DNA of 17,038 bases from Bacteroidales bacterium (GCA_025350365.1 JANXXY010000216.1:1-17038), one strand, 5' to 3'. Counted from the first letter of the stretch, positions 1 to 8,628 are shown. Numbers and translations are program-made. Notes: a model not told the origin generated them from the sequence alone.

Positions 1-1359
1 CTGAATACGAAACTCGCTACGAAACGGACTTTGTAACCGGATAGCTTCGTTAAATTGATCATTAAATTTAATTAAATCAGATGGATGAATTAGTAGCTTC
101 CAATTTTCCATATTAAAATCAAAATTTTCAGCAGAGAGTCCATATAACTCAAACATGTTTTTATCCCAAATCAATGAATTATTGCGAATGTGCCAGTCCC
201 ATATTCCAATATTTGCCGAATTAATGGCTAACTCAAATCGCTCCTTTAGCTTAGTTAAATCCTTTTCCACTTTTTTCCTTTCCAAATCTCTGCCGCGAAG
301 TTTGGACGTCATTTGATCAATAGCGATACTAAGGTTACCCAGTTCGCTGGATGACCTGATTAAATCAGTTTGAGATTCTAAATTTCCTTCGGATATTAAA
401 TCAGCCGATTTTAAAAGCTGATCAATAGGTTGAATAATATAACGGGTACTAAAAATGTAGGCCAAAATAACAACTATTAAAGCTATCAATAACATAATTA
501 TTGCATTTCGATAAAGTGTCTTATTATAATCAGCGTATGCAACTTTTTCAGGAATACCCACATAAATATACATATAAGGGTCTTTGTTTGACCCTTTTAA
601 TCGTTTAAACCCATACAATCGTTTAATTCCATCATTTCCCATTGCTGTGAAGGTTCCAGCAGATTTATTATGCGTAAAATTCTCTAAAATATCCTTACGT
701 TCCTTTGAACCACTGGTTATAGAAATATTAGCTGAGTGATACAATATTATACCATTATGATCTAAAAATGTAAAAACAATTTCATCTGAAAATTCCGGCA
801 ATTTTATAAAACTATCATAATATTTCACATCAAACGAAGTAACTAATATCGCTTTAATTGTGCTGTCGGAGTTAAACACAGGTAAAGTATAATGTATTAC
901 TGGCTTTCTTGTTAGCCTGCCCTTTGTATATTCACCAGCAGTAAATTTTTTATTGATAAGAACATCTGAAAAATATTTTCGATCACTTATATTTAGTTTG
1001 CTCTTCCCGTTACCCGATATAATCATTTCCCCTTTGGAGTTAACAAGCAATAATGATGCATAATACGGATTTTGGCCAAGTACTGCAGTAAACAATCGAT
1101 GAATACGAATGGTATCGAGATCCTTTATTTCAGGCAAATGACTTAATAAAGTAAGCAACTGTTTGATATTATCCTCGACAAATTGTTGCTGTTCAGCTAA
1201 ATTTTGGGCTATCCATTGAGCATTGTCAATTGACAATTCGTGAGCTTTTTCCTTTTGCTCAATAGAAGTAAAAATTATTAATGAAAATAACGGAATGAAA
1301 ATTACTAAAAATAAGAAGATTAATCGAATCCTAATTGATTTGAATTTAAAGAAACTCAT
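1..1359 (-). CDS. Membrane-bound Cache-HAMP-PAS sensor protein, partial (C-terminal end outside window)
   Basis: The frame is open for 453 codons from an ATG at 1359 down to position 1, so the protein runs off the window edge. Residues about 12-31 form a transmembrane segment. Residues about 35-280 form a periplasmic sensor with Cache-like features, including ISDRKYF near 122-128 and a HYTLPVF strand near 156-162. A second membrane segment covers about 285-305 and ends in STRYIIQPIDQL, the usual entry into a HAMP domain (about 305-358). A charged helix (about 345-370) leads into a PAS domain beginning RFELAINSANIGIWDW, which is cut by the window edge. In this architecture the missing output is most often a histidine kinase, less often a diguanylate cyclase; the sequence here cannot decide. 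The ligand is unknown. The ATG directly precedes the hydrophobic segment and lacks a clear Shine-Dalgarno site, as is common in Bacteroidota. Confidence 0.85.
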   Translation of the reverse strand, partial: MSFFKFKSIRIRLIFLFLVIFIPLFSLIIFTSIEQKEKAHELSIDNAQWIAQNLAEQQQFVEDNIKQLLTLLSHLPEIKDLDTIRIHRLFTAVLGQNPYYASLLLVNSKGEMIISGNGKSKLNISDRKYFSDVLINKKFTAGEYTKGRLTRKPVIHYTLPVFNSDSTIKAILVTSFDVKYYDSFIKLPEFSDEIVFTFLDHNGIILYHSANISITSGSKERKDILENFTHNKSAGTFTAMGNDGIKRLYGFKRLKGSNKDPYMYIYVGIPEKVAYADYNKTLYRNAIIMLLIALIVVILAYIFSTRYIIQPIDQLLKSADLISEGNLESQTDLIRSSSELGNLSIAIDQMTSKLRGRDLERKKVEKDLTKLKERFELAINSANIGIWDWHIRNNSLIWDKNMFELYGLSAENFDFNMENWKLLIHPSDLIKFNDQFNEAIRLQSPFRSEFRIQ

Positions 1360-1380
1360 TTTAATAGCTTAAAGTCTTAA

Positions 1381-1581
1381 GATGATTGGGGTCTGATAAA
1401 TCCGAATAAAAACATATATGTATACTTCATTAATGAAGAAAAAGTTGCAGAATATATCCAATTAAAATACTATTTGACGGAATATTATTACCAAACAATT
1501 ATAAAATTAAGTGAAAGTGATGAATTAATGGATATAAATAGTATCGCAAAATATCATAAAACATTAAACGAATCAATTTAG
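1381..1581 (+). other. Orphan open frame without a start codon, possible gene remnant
   Basis: After an in-frame TAA at 1378-1380, the plus strand stays open for 66 codons to a TAG at 1579-1581. The translation is tyrosine- and glutamate-rich with alternating hydrophobic and charged residues (for example NIYVYFINEEKVAEYIQLKY), which looks more protein-like than random AT-rich sequence. The only ATG lies late in the frame (codon 51), so no normal full-length start exists. The divergent sensor gene starts only 21 bp away, so its promoter would have to lie inside this frame. I do not recognise the sequence. The likeliest reading is the 3' remnant of a lost gene; a chance open frame remains possible. 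Confidence 0.3.
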
Positions 1582-1612
1582 GCTAATTTTGGTAGATCAA
1601 AACCGATATTTG

Positions 1613-1882
1613 ATGAAACACTATAATATAAATATATCCGGGAGAGTGCAAGGTATAGGGTATAGAAATTCAGTAAAACATCAAGCCAGATATTTGGGCA
1701 TTAAAGGTTTTGTAAAAAATCAACCTGAAGGTTCAGTTTATATAGAAGCTGAAGGCAACAGTATTGCTCTGGCTGAATTTGTAAAATGGTGTAAAAACGG
1801 ACATCCGGTTGCCAGTGTTGAGGAAATATCAATTACCGAAGGAGAAGCTATTTATTATCCGTCATTTGAGGCAAGGTATTAG
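1613..1882 (+). CDS. acyP: Acylphosphatase
   Basis: This 89-residue protein hydrolyses acyl phosphates such as acetyl phosphate or 1,3-bisphosphoglycerate to a carboxylate and phosphate in the cytoplasm. It carries the two family signatures. GRVQGIGYR at residues 10-18 ends in the substrate-binding Arg18, and KGFVKNQPEGSV at 31-42 contains the catalytic Asn36. Its length is typical of the family (about 90 residues). The frame could be extended to a TTG at 1589, but the ATG at 1613 places the first beta strand (YNINISG) at the usual distance from the N terminus, so I chose it. Its stop overlaps the stop of the convergent acetyltransferase by 4 bp. Confidence 0.93.
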   Translation: MKHYNINISGRVQGIGYRNSVKHQARYLGIKGFVKNQPEGSVYIEAEGNSIALAEFVKWCKNGHPVASVEEISITEGEAIYYPSFEARY

Positions 1883-2391
1883 TAACGATAAAGTTCCCTT
1901 TCCATTTGATAGTAAAATAAAGGCGAAACTGTATCAATCCATTTAACTTCTTCTTTTATTACATTGAAACCTAATCGTTTGTAAAAAGGCACTGAGCCTG
2001 GCGTTGCATCCAGACCAAGCCTTATATATCCCCGATGCTCTGCTTCGTTTAACAATGCACATATGATGCGTTTTCCAAATCCTTTAAATTGATACCTAGG
2101 ATCAATATAAACACTATTGATGTGATTATCTTCAAGAGTTCCGGTACCTACAATCTTATCATTATGCAAATAAACCAAACTAAACCCCTTTAAAGCCTGT
2201 TCTCTTATTCTTTCGTAACTATGATAATCTTTAAAAAAACGAACAATCTCATCATTGTAATAACTTGGATAACAAATTTCTATAGTTTTATGTATCAGTT
2301 TTCTAACAGCAATAAGATCGGTAAATTCATTAAATGGCTTCAATTTCTTATTACTTTTATTTATACCACCCAAAAATGGAGCTTTTACCAT
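1879..2391 (-). CDS. GNAT-family N-acetyltransferase
   Basis: This 170-residue protein has the GNAT fold elements in order. Motif A is the strand NSVYIDPRYQ followed by the acetyl-CoA pyrophosphate loop QFKGFGK (residues 101-107), which fits the Q/R-x-x-G-x-G/A pattern. Helix alpha3 is RIICALLNEAEHRG. The motif B region is GLDATPGSVPFYKRLGF, typical of small-molecule acetyltransferases. It should transfer an acetyl group from acetyl-CoA to an amine; the substrate cannot be read from sequence. The N terminus (KPFNEFTDLIAVRKLIHKTI) matches the usual beta1-alpha1 layout, but about 18 extra residues precede it, so the true start could be slightly downstream of the ATG used here. It is convergent with the acylphosphatase gene, with a 4-bp tail overlap and no visible terminator between them. 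Confidence 0.85.
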   Translation of the reverse strand: MVKAPFLGGINKSNKKLKPFNEFTDLIAVRKLIHKTIEICYPSYYNDEIVRFFKDYHSYERIREQALKGFSLVYLHNDKIVGTGTLEDNHINSVYIDPRYQFKGFGKRIICALLNEAEHRGYIRLGLDATPGSVPFYKRLGFNVIKEEVKWIDTVSPLFYYQMERELYRY

Positions 2392-2446
2392 ATGAATGTA
2401 GTTTTAGGACTTGAAAGATAATGAATAATTAAAAATAATCAAATGC

Positions 2447-2460
2447 AAAGCAGCTGCTTT
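2447..2460. repeat. Perfect 14-bp palindrome in the promoter region of the creatininase-family gene
   Basis: AAAGCAGCTGCTTT is a perfect inverted repeat in the divergent intergenic region between the acetyltransferase gene and the creatininase-family gene. It has no unpaired loop, so it is a poor RNA terminator and could instead be a dimeric operator. Nothing else supports a regulator here, and a chance palindrome is possible. Confidence 0.25.
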
Positions 2461-2567
2461 TTAATGTTTTACAAGTTTATTATTAGTATATTGCAGACTA
2501 ATGATTTGTAATTACTATTTTTATGAGGGATTAATCAAAAATAATGATCTATTAAACAAAATATAAC

Positions 2568-3329
2568 ATGAAACCATACATTTTAAAGGAAATTTCTCTG
2601 AAAAATTTGAAAAAATATTCTTATAAAGTTGCTATATTGCCATGGGGAGCAACAGAAGCTCACAACTATCATTTACCCTATGGAACTGATATATATGAAA
2701 GTGAGTATTTTGCCCTAAAATCAGCAGAATATACATGGAACCGGAATATTCAGACATTGGTTTTACCTGTAATTCCATTTGGGGTTAATACAGGCCAATT
2801 CGATATCCCTTTTACCATCAATATTAATCCATCTACCCAATTTTCTATTCTAAAGGACATTATACAAAGTCTTACCTTCCACTCTATTAATAAACTTGTT
2901 ATTTTAAATAGTCACGGAGGAAACGATTTTAAGCAAATGATCAGAGAATTTCAGGGAATATATCCCGATTTCTTTATTTGTCAGGTAAATTGGTATAAGG
3001 TTCTGCCCATGAATACTTATTTTGAAGATATTGGAGATCACGCAAGTGAAATGGAAACCAGTATAATGCAAATAATTGAACCTGACCTAGTTTTACCTCT
3101 TTCTGAAGCAGGAAACGGGGCCCATAAAAATTACCGGTTTAACGCAATCCGCGAAGGATGGGCCTGGGCGCCCCGCCAATGGACAAAAGTTACTTCGGAT
3201 ACAGGTATCGGTGACCCTTCAAAATCTACTCCTGAAAAAGGTAAAATATATATTGATAAGACAATTACTCAAATAGGAGATTTTTTGATTGAACTTGCTG
3301 AATGTAAGCCAGGCGATTGGTACATATAA
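2568..3329 (+). CDS. Creatininase-family metal-dependent amidohydrolase
   Basis: This 253-residue cytoplasmic protein belongs to the creatininase fold family, which includes creatinine amidohydrolase, the formamide hydrolase ArfB and the mycofactocin peptidase MftE. It hydrolyses a C-N amide-type bond using a di-metal centre. The metal-ligand block GATEAHNYHLPYGTD carries Glu30, His32 and Asp41 in the exact E-x-H-x8-D spacing of the family. NSHGGN (residues 114-119) supplies another His, and DHASEMETS (157-165) supplies the late Glu ligands. HGGN rather than the HYEN of true creatininase suggests that creatinine is not the substrate. The gene stands 110 bp before the beta-mannosidase gene in the same direction. 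A link to glycan metabolism, for example deamidation of an amino-sugar product, is only an inference from position. Confidence 0.82.
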   Translation: MKPYILKEISLKNLKKYSYKVAILPWGATEAHNYHLPYGTDIYESEYFALKSAEYTWNRNIQTLVLPVIPFGVNTGQFDIPFTININPSTQFSILKDIIQSLTFHSINKLVILNSHGGNDFKQMIREFQGIYPDFFICQVNWYKVLPMNTYFEDIGDHASEMETSIMQIIEPDLVLPLSEAGNGAHKNYRFNAIREGWAWAPRQWTKVTSDTGIGDPSKSTPEKGKIYIDKTITQIGDFLIELAECKPGDWYI

Positions 3330-3427
3330 CCTTTTTATATGCCCAAAACATCTTATTGAATGTGTGCTGAAATTTTTTTATGTTTCCTGAAAAAATTAAA
3401 AAGTGAAATCTTACTCAAAAAGTTCCC

Positions 3428-3435
3428 TATTTTTG
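3428..3435 (+). promoter_or_regulatory. Candidate Bacteroidota -7 promoter element before the first GH2 gene
   Basis: TATTTTTG matches the Bacteroidota sigma-70 -7 consensus TAnnTTTG exactly. No clear -33 TTTG lies 19-21 bp upstream, so the match is partial. If real, transcription would begin at about 3441-3443, downstream of or within the GTG at 3440. That supports the ATG at 3470 as the translation start of the GH2 gene. Confidence 0.35.
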
Positions 3436-3469
3436 TGTTGTGATATCATCTAAACCCATTGCAATTTCT

Positions 3470-6019
3470 ATGATTCAGTTCGGGAAGATTCTGACTATCT
3501 TATTTTTCATTTTTACAGCCATTTCTTGCAGGTCCAAGGATGATCAAATTTTCTATGATCGTCCGATAGTTGAAAATTGGCAATTCCGAAAAGCAGGAGA
3601 TAAGCAATGGCTACCTGCTCAGATACCAGGAGGTGTAATATCTGATTTATTCAAAAATAAAAAAATTGCCGACCCGTTTTATCGGATGAACGAAAAACAC
3701 ATTCAATGGATTGAAAATGAAGATTGGGAATACCAAACCACTTTTGATGTAAGTGCCAATATTTTAGAACAGGATGCTATTATTCTTTGCTTTGATGGAT
3801 TGGATACATACGCTGATGTTTACCTAAACGATTCAATTATTTCTAAAACCGATAACATGTTTCGTTCGTATGAAGTAAATTGCAAATCAAAAATCAAGGA
3901 AAAGCACAATATATTGAAGATTTATTTTCATTCTCCGGTAAAAACAGGAATGCAAAAACTGAATAATGTTCCATATATACTACCTACAGCTAATGATACA
4001 GCAACAAAAGGATGCCAAACAACTGTTTTTACACGTAAAGCGCCTTTTCATTTTGGATTGGATTGGAGTCCGCGATTAGTTACCAGCGGAATATGGAGGC
4101 AGATCCATTTGCAAGCCTGGTCCTCTGCTAAAATAATAAGCTTATACTATCAACCCAAGCAAATTTTAGAAAAATACGCTCAATATAGTTTGGATTGTAA
4201 AATTAATTCTAAATCTAACCAGAAAATAGGTTACGATTTAATTATCAACAATAAACCAACAAAAATTTCAGGCGAAATAACATTAAAAAAAGGCATAAAC
4301 AATCAGCGCATTTCATTTTCAATTGATCATCCGAAATTATGGTGGAGTAATGGTTTGGGAGTGCCTTATCTCTATCATATTACTTTTCGCTTAAAACTTG
4401 GAAATACAGTTATTCATGAAAAACAATCGCGTCTGGGAATACGAAAGCTGGAATTAGTGCATAAAAAAGATTCTATTGGAGAGAGTTTTTATTTTAAGCT
4501 AAACAATATTCCGGTTTTCATGAAAGGAGCTACCTATGTACCATCTAATATTCTTACAACGCAGGTTTCCAATGAAACATATAAACGAGTGATAGAAGAT
4601 GCCAGAGATGCAAATATGAACATTATTCGGGTATGGGGAGGTGCAATCTACGAAAACGATCTGTTTTATGATCTTTGCGATGAAAATGGAATACTGGTTT
4701 GGCAGGATTTTATATTTGCTTGTTCGACGCAACCAATTGATAGCGCTTACCTGGAAAATATCCGGCTGGAAGCTACAGAAAATATACAACGACTTAGAAA
4801 TCATGCCTGTTTGGCTTTGTGGTGTGGAAATAACGAAACCCTTTTTACTAAGGATATTGCAAAAAAGTCAAGGACAGATTTCGAAAATTTAATCTATCAT
4901 ATTTTACCTGAAGCAGTTAAAACAAATGATCCGGAAACTGATTATTGGGCTTCTTCCCAATCAGCTGAAAGTAACAACATGCCTAATTCGAAATCGGGGG
5001 AAACGCACAACTGGAATATATGGTTCGGTAATGCCTCTTTTCAGGATTATGCCAAAAATACAGGCCGATTTGTTAGCGAATATGGTATGCAATCATTTCC
5101 ATGCATGAAGACTATAAATAGCTTTAGTCAAAAATCCGATCAACAAATACATTCCGTGTTGATGGATTTTAAGCAACGAAGTTTGTTGCCTTGGATTAGC
5201 CCAAAAATGAATGGAAATGATGTAATTATGGAATACATCAAAAAGTATTACCATGAGCCTAAAACCTTTGAATCCATGGTATATATAAGCCAGGTAATGC
5301 AGGCTGAGGCTCTTAAAATTGCCATCGAAAGTCATCGAAAGTTAATGCCCAAATGCATGGGATCAATGTACTGGCAATTAAACGATTGCTGGCCTACCAT
5401 GTCATGGTCAACTATTGATTATTATGGCCGCTGGAAACTAGCACATTATTCGGTTCGTGATGCTTTTTCTCCAATATTGGTAGTTCCCATTAGAGAAAAC
5501 AACAACATTAATATACAGGTTATAAGCGATTTGCATAAAGATACAGAAGCCATATTACTTGTAAAACTAATTGATTTTAGCGGTAAAGACTTATATGTAA
5601 AACAAATACCTGTTAAAATTGAAGCAAATACATCATCAATTGTTCTTTCGATTAATGAAACAATGGTTCTCGCCAATATGAACAAAAAAAAGTGTTGTCT
5701 AATAATTCAGTTAAATCAACCAAACAAAATATTGTCGCATAATATCTTGTATTTTACCGAACCAAAAAATTTACTTCTTCCAAAGGCAAATATTGATATT
5801 GTTATAAATGAGGCAGTAAAAGGATACAATCTTGTTTTAAAATCGAATGTATTGGCAAAAAACATTTATCTGGAAACCAATATAAAGGAGAGCACATTTG
5901 CGGATAACAATTTCGATCTGTTACCAGGAAAACGAACTAAGATTAATGTTCGATACAGTGGAACCAAAGCTGAATTAATTCGCGACTTAAAAATCACTTC
6001 ATTATTTGACGTTCAATAA
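3470..6019 (+). CDS. GH2 beta-mannosidase-family exo-glycosidase, lipoprotein (catalytic motifs intact)
   Basis: This 849-residue lipoprotein should cleave terminal beta-D-mannose from glycans or mannan oligosaccharides with retention. A 19-residue signal peptide ends in the lipobox AIS-Cys20. CRSKDD follows, and its basic-then-acidic tail resembles a Bacteroidota surface-export signal. The N-terminal jelly-roll domain has the beta-mannosidase hallmarks PGGVISDL, DPFYRMNE and WEYQTTFDV. The TIM barrel holds HFGLDWSPR, IRVWGGAIYEND, the acid/base motif WCGNNE (Glu456), the nucleophile motif VSEYGMQS (Glu537) and YWQLNDCWP. Beta-sandwich domains follow. The frame can start at a GTG at 3440, but the ATG at 3470 gives a normal signal peptide and lies behind the candidate promoter. 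The gene is 26 bp upstream of its paralogue, so they are probably co-transcribed. Linkage specificity is not decidable here. Confidence 0.9.
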   Translation: MIQFGKILTILFFIFTAISCRSKDDQIFYDRPIVENWQFRKAGDKQWLPAQIPGGVISDLFKNKKIADPFYRMNEKHIQWIENEDWEYQTTFDVSANILEQDAIILCFDGLDTYADVYLNDSIISKTDNMFRSYEVNCKSKIKEKHNILKIYFHSPVKTGMQKLNNVPYILPTANDTATKGCQTTVFTRKAPFHFGLDWSPRLVTSGIWRQIHLQAWSSAKIISLYYQPKQILEKYAQYSLDCKINSKSNQKIGYDLIINNKPTKISGEITLKKGINNQRISFSIDHPKLWWSNGLGVPYLYHITFRLKLGNTVIHEKQSRLGIRKLELVHKKDSIGESFYFKLNNIPVFMKGATYVPSNILTTQVSNETYKRVIEDARDANMNIIRVWGGAIYENDLFYDLCDENGILVWQDFIFACSTQPIDSAYLENIRLEATENIQRLRNHACLALWCGNNETLFTKDIAKKSRTDFENLIYHILPEAVKTNDPETDYWASSQSAESNNMPNSKSGETHNWNIWFGNASFQDYAKNTGRFVSEYGMQSFPCMKTINSFSQKSDQQIHSVLMDFKQRSLLPWISPKMNGNDVIMEYIKKYYHEPKTFESMVYISQVMQAEALKIAIESHRKLMPKCMGSMYWQLNDCWPTMSWSTIDYYGRWKLAHYSVRDAFSPILVVPIRENNNINIQVISDLHKDTEAILLVKLIDFSGKDLYVKQIPVKIEANTSSIVLSINETMVLANMNKKKCCLIIQLNQPNKILSHNILYFTEPKNLLLPKANIDIVINEAVKGYNLVLKSNVLAKNIYLETNIKESTFADNNFDLLPGKRTKINVRYSGTKAELIRDLKITSLFDVQ

Positions 6020-6045
6020 TATAAATAAACCTTGTATTTTTAAAA

Positions 6046-8628
6046 ATGCTTAAACGTTACAGAGTTTCATTTTTTTACATTTTTAGTAATAAGTTCTTAT
6101 ACCTTATTGCCATCTTATTTTGTGGAATTTCTTCGTGTAAAAAAAAATCAGTTCCTACATCAGTCCAAATTTTACTTGAAAGTGATTGGAAATTTAGAAT
6201 TTCCAGCGACACCTCATGGTACAAGGCTACAGTTCCGGGAGATCTGGTTTCTGATCTTTATAATAATCATTTGATTAATGACCCCTATTTTCGTTCCAAT
6301 GCTGATTCAATAAAATGGATAGCACAAGAAAACTGGGAATACCAAACCACGTTTGACGTGCCGCAGGATGTAATAAAAAATGATCAGGTTCTGCTTCATT
6401 TTGCAGGACTTGACACCTATGCCGATGTTTACCTTAATGATTCTCTGATATTGGAATCTGATAATATGTTTCGTTCATGGGATGTACCGTGTAAGAAAAC
6501 ATTTAAGGAACGTGGGAATAACTTGCGAATAGTATTTTTTTTAAAAGAATTATCAACCATAAGTTCATTTGATAAACAACCAATTAAATACAACAATCAA
6601 ACCACACAACTGGATACTTCAAGGTCGGCAATTCGAAAAGCCCGATACCATTTTGGCACTGAAAGTAATCCCCCGATAATTAACGCTGGAATTTGGCGTC
6701 CAATAAGCATCCAAGCATGGAATACTGCTAAAATTTCAGATGTTTATATTCAACCTAAAAATATTTCGAATGAGGTTGCAGATTATACAGTATTAGTGGA
6801 TGTTTTAGCCTTAGAAGCAGGAAACTACAGTTTAAAGATATTTATTGATGAAGAGCAGATTGGAAACGCCCTCCCAATTTTAATAGTTAAAGGAAAAAAT
6901 AAAAATACATTTGATTTTCAAATAGCTAAACCAACATTATGGTGGTGCAACGGAATGGGATCGCACTACCTCTATAAACTTAAAACAGAACTTTGGAAAG
7001 ATAACGTATTAGTAAATAGCAATATCAATAAATTTGGTGTAAGAAAACTTGAACTGATTCAGGATTTAGATTCTATTGGCCGTTCCTTTTATTTTAAGTT
7101 GAATGGCGTTCCTCTTTTTATAAAGGGTGCCAACTATTATCCGTTAGATATGCTTTCAGGTCGTTTTAAGAAAGAACGATACCAGAAACTGATAGAAGAC
7201 GTTGTATCTTCGAATATGAATATGCTTAGAATTCAGGCAAGTGGAATATATGAGAATGACGAGTTTTATGATTTGTGCAATCAACAAGGAATTCTGGTTT
7301 GGCAGGATTTTATGCTTGAGGATATTTCTTTACCGAATGATACTTCCGAAATTGAAAACGTAAAAAAAGAAGCTATTGAAAATGTATGTCGATTGAGAAA
7401 TAATCCGTGCATGGCGCTTTGGAGTGCAAATTACAGTGCTAAATTTCTTGAAAAAAAAGAAGTGTCAAATAAGCACGTTGATAATTATGGATTAACTGAT
7501 AAATCATATGTTTACAATTCAATATTATCAGAAATTGTAAAAAAATACTCTCCTCACCTACCCTACTTGCCAGACAATTCCGCGGTGGCGAATAATAAAA
7601 AGTCCGGCAACATTCGTGATTGGAATGTTTGGTACAATTCTGCTCCATTTGCAAGTTATTCAACAAATGTTGGGAGATTCGTAAGCGAATATGGGATGCA
7701 ATCTTTTCCTGCAATTAGCACAATGAATGCATTTTCGATATCGGAAGATGAAAATGTCCAATCCTCCCAAATGAAATTCCGCCAGCGAAGTGATTTGCCA
7801 ATGATAAGTCCAAACATAAACGGAAACGATATGATTATGGATTATATACAAATGTATTACAACGACCCCCCCAATTTTGAATCATTTGTATATCTAAGTC
7901 AGATAATGCAGGCAGAAGCCCTTAAAAACGCTATTGAACATCACCGCATCAACAGGGGTATTTGTATGGGTTCAATTTTTAGACAAATTAATGATTGCTG
8001 GCCTGCAATATCGTGGTCGACCATTGATTATTACGGAAATTGGAAGCCGGCACAATATGCTGTAAAAAAGGCTTTTTCGAATATCCATGTTATTCCGGTT
8101 TCAGAAAACGGAAAAATTAATATATACGGAGTAAACGATTCTTTGAGCGATATAAACGTCATTCTGAAAATTCAAACAATAGATTTCAAGGGAAAAATTG
8201 TCGGTATCAGATCTTTAAAGGTGGTTTTGCCACAAAACTCCTCAAACTTGATTTGGAGTATAAAGCAATACAAAATATGCCCGGATGCATCAAAACCAAA
8301 ATTGTTACTGAAAGTGCAGTTAGAAACTTCTTCACGAGTTATTTCAGAAAATATTTTATATTTTACATCTCCTAAATTTCTCGATTTACCGGTTCCTGAT
8401 GTCACCTATGAAGTTAAAAAATCAGATAATCAGTTTACTATGACTCTTAAAACGGACAAACTTGCAAAAAATCTATTCCTTGATACAAAGTCAAAAATTG
8501 CCAGGTTTTCAGAAAACAACATTGATCTGATCCCGGGAAACGAAAAAACCATCACTTTTACTTATCCCGGAAGCAAAGAAGATTTTAAAGATGACTTAAA
8601 AATAACTACCTTAGATGAAAGTTACTAA
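6046..8628 (+). CDS. GH2 beta-mannosidase-like lipoprotein with degenerate active site (probable pseudoenzyme)
   Basis: This 860-residue paralogue aligns with the preceding GH2 protein over its full length, with the same domain order and near-identical stretches such as WEYQTTFDV, LDTYADVYLND, VSEYGMQSFP and WSTIDYYG. The signal peptide ends in a lipobox at Cys31 (ISSC), followed by KKKSV. The reading frame is fully open. However, most active-site blocks are changed relative to the neighbour: WCGNNE becomes WSANYS, so the acid/base Glu is Ser464; GLDWSPR becomes GTESNPP (204-210); RVWGG becomes RIQAS; YWQLND becomes FRQIND (Trp to Arg646); FACSTQP becomes MLEDISLP. The nucleophile Glu548 is kept. 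Ordinary beta-mannosidase activity is therefore unlikely. A glycan-binding, chaperone or partner role is my inference from an intact frame with concentrated active-site loss. The next gene, the isomerase, follows after 57 bp. Confidence 0.88.
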   Translation: MLKRYRVSFFYIFSNKFLYLIAILFCGISSCKKKSVPTSVQILLESDWKFRISSDTSWYKATVPGDLVSDLYNNHLINDPYFRSNADSIKWIAQENWEYQTTFDVPQDVIKNDQVLLHFAGLDTYADVYLNDSLILESDNMFRSWDVPCKKTFKERGNNLRIVFFLKELSTISSFDKQPIKYNNQTTQLDTSRSAIRKARYHFGTESNPPIINAGIWRPISIQAWNTAKISDVYIQPKNISNEVADYTVLVDVLALEAGNYSLKIFIDEEQIGNALPILIVKGKNKNTFDFQIAKPTLWWCNGMGSHYLYKLKTELWKDNVLVNSNINKFGVRKLELIQDLDSIGRSFYFKLNGVPLFIKGANYYPLDMLSGRFKKERYQKLIEDVVSSNMNMLRIQASGIYENDEFYDLCNQQGILVWQDFMLEDISLPNDTSEIENVKKEAIENVCRLRNNPCMALWSANYSAKFLEKKEVSNKHVDNYGLTDKSYVYNSILSEIVKKYSPHLPYLPDNSAVANNKKSGNIRDWNVWYNSAPFASYSTNVGRFVSEYGMQSFPAISTMNAFSISEDENVQSSQMKFRQRSDLPMISPNINGNDMIMDYIQMYYNDPPNFESFVYLSQIMQAEALKNAIEHHRINRGICMGSIFRQINDCWPAISWSTIDYYGNWKPAQYAVKKAFSNIHVIPVSENGKINIYGVNDSLSDINVILKIQTIDFKGKIVGIRSLKVVLPQNSSNLIWSIKQYKICPDASKPKLLLKVQLETSSRVISENILYFTSPKFLDLPVPDVTYEVKKSDNQFTMTLKTDKLAKNLFLDTKSKIARFSENNIDLIPGNEKTITFTYPGSKEDFKDDLKITTLDESY

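Noticed and set aside
1223..1236. Palindrome TTGTCAATTGACAA
   Set aside because: It lies inside the sensor coding sequence and follows from ordinary codons of a conserved-looking helix; no operator role is suggested.
2221..2421. Plus-strand open frame of 66 codons opposite the acetyltransferase
   Set aside because: It lies antisense to a well-supported GNAT gene and has no family-like sequence; other small frames inside the GH2, porin and pst genes were rejected for the same reason.
2491..2523. Possible TTG and TATTTTTA promoter pair before the creatininase-family gene
   Set aside because: The -7 box lacks the final G and the 22-bp spacing is longer than usual, so it is too weak to list as a feature.
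3440..3469. GTG start for the first GH2 gene
   Set aside because: It would add ten residues before the signal peptide and lies at or before the predicted transcript start set by TATTTTTG; the ATG at 3470 fits better.
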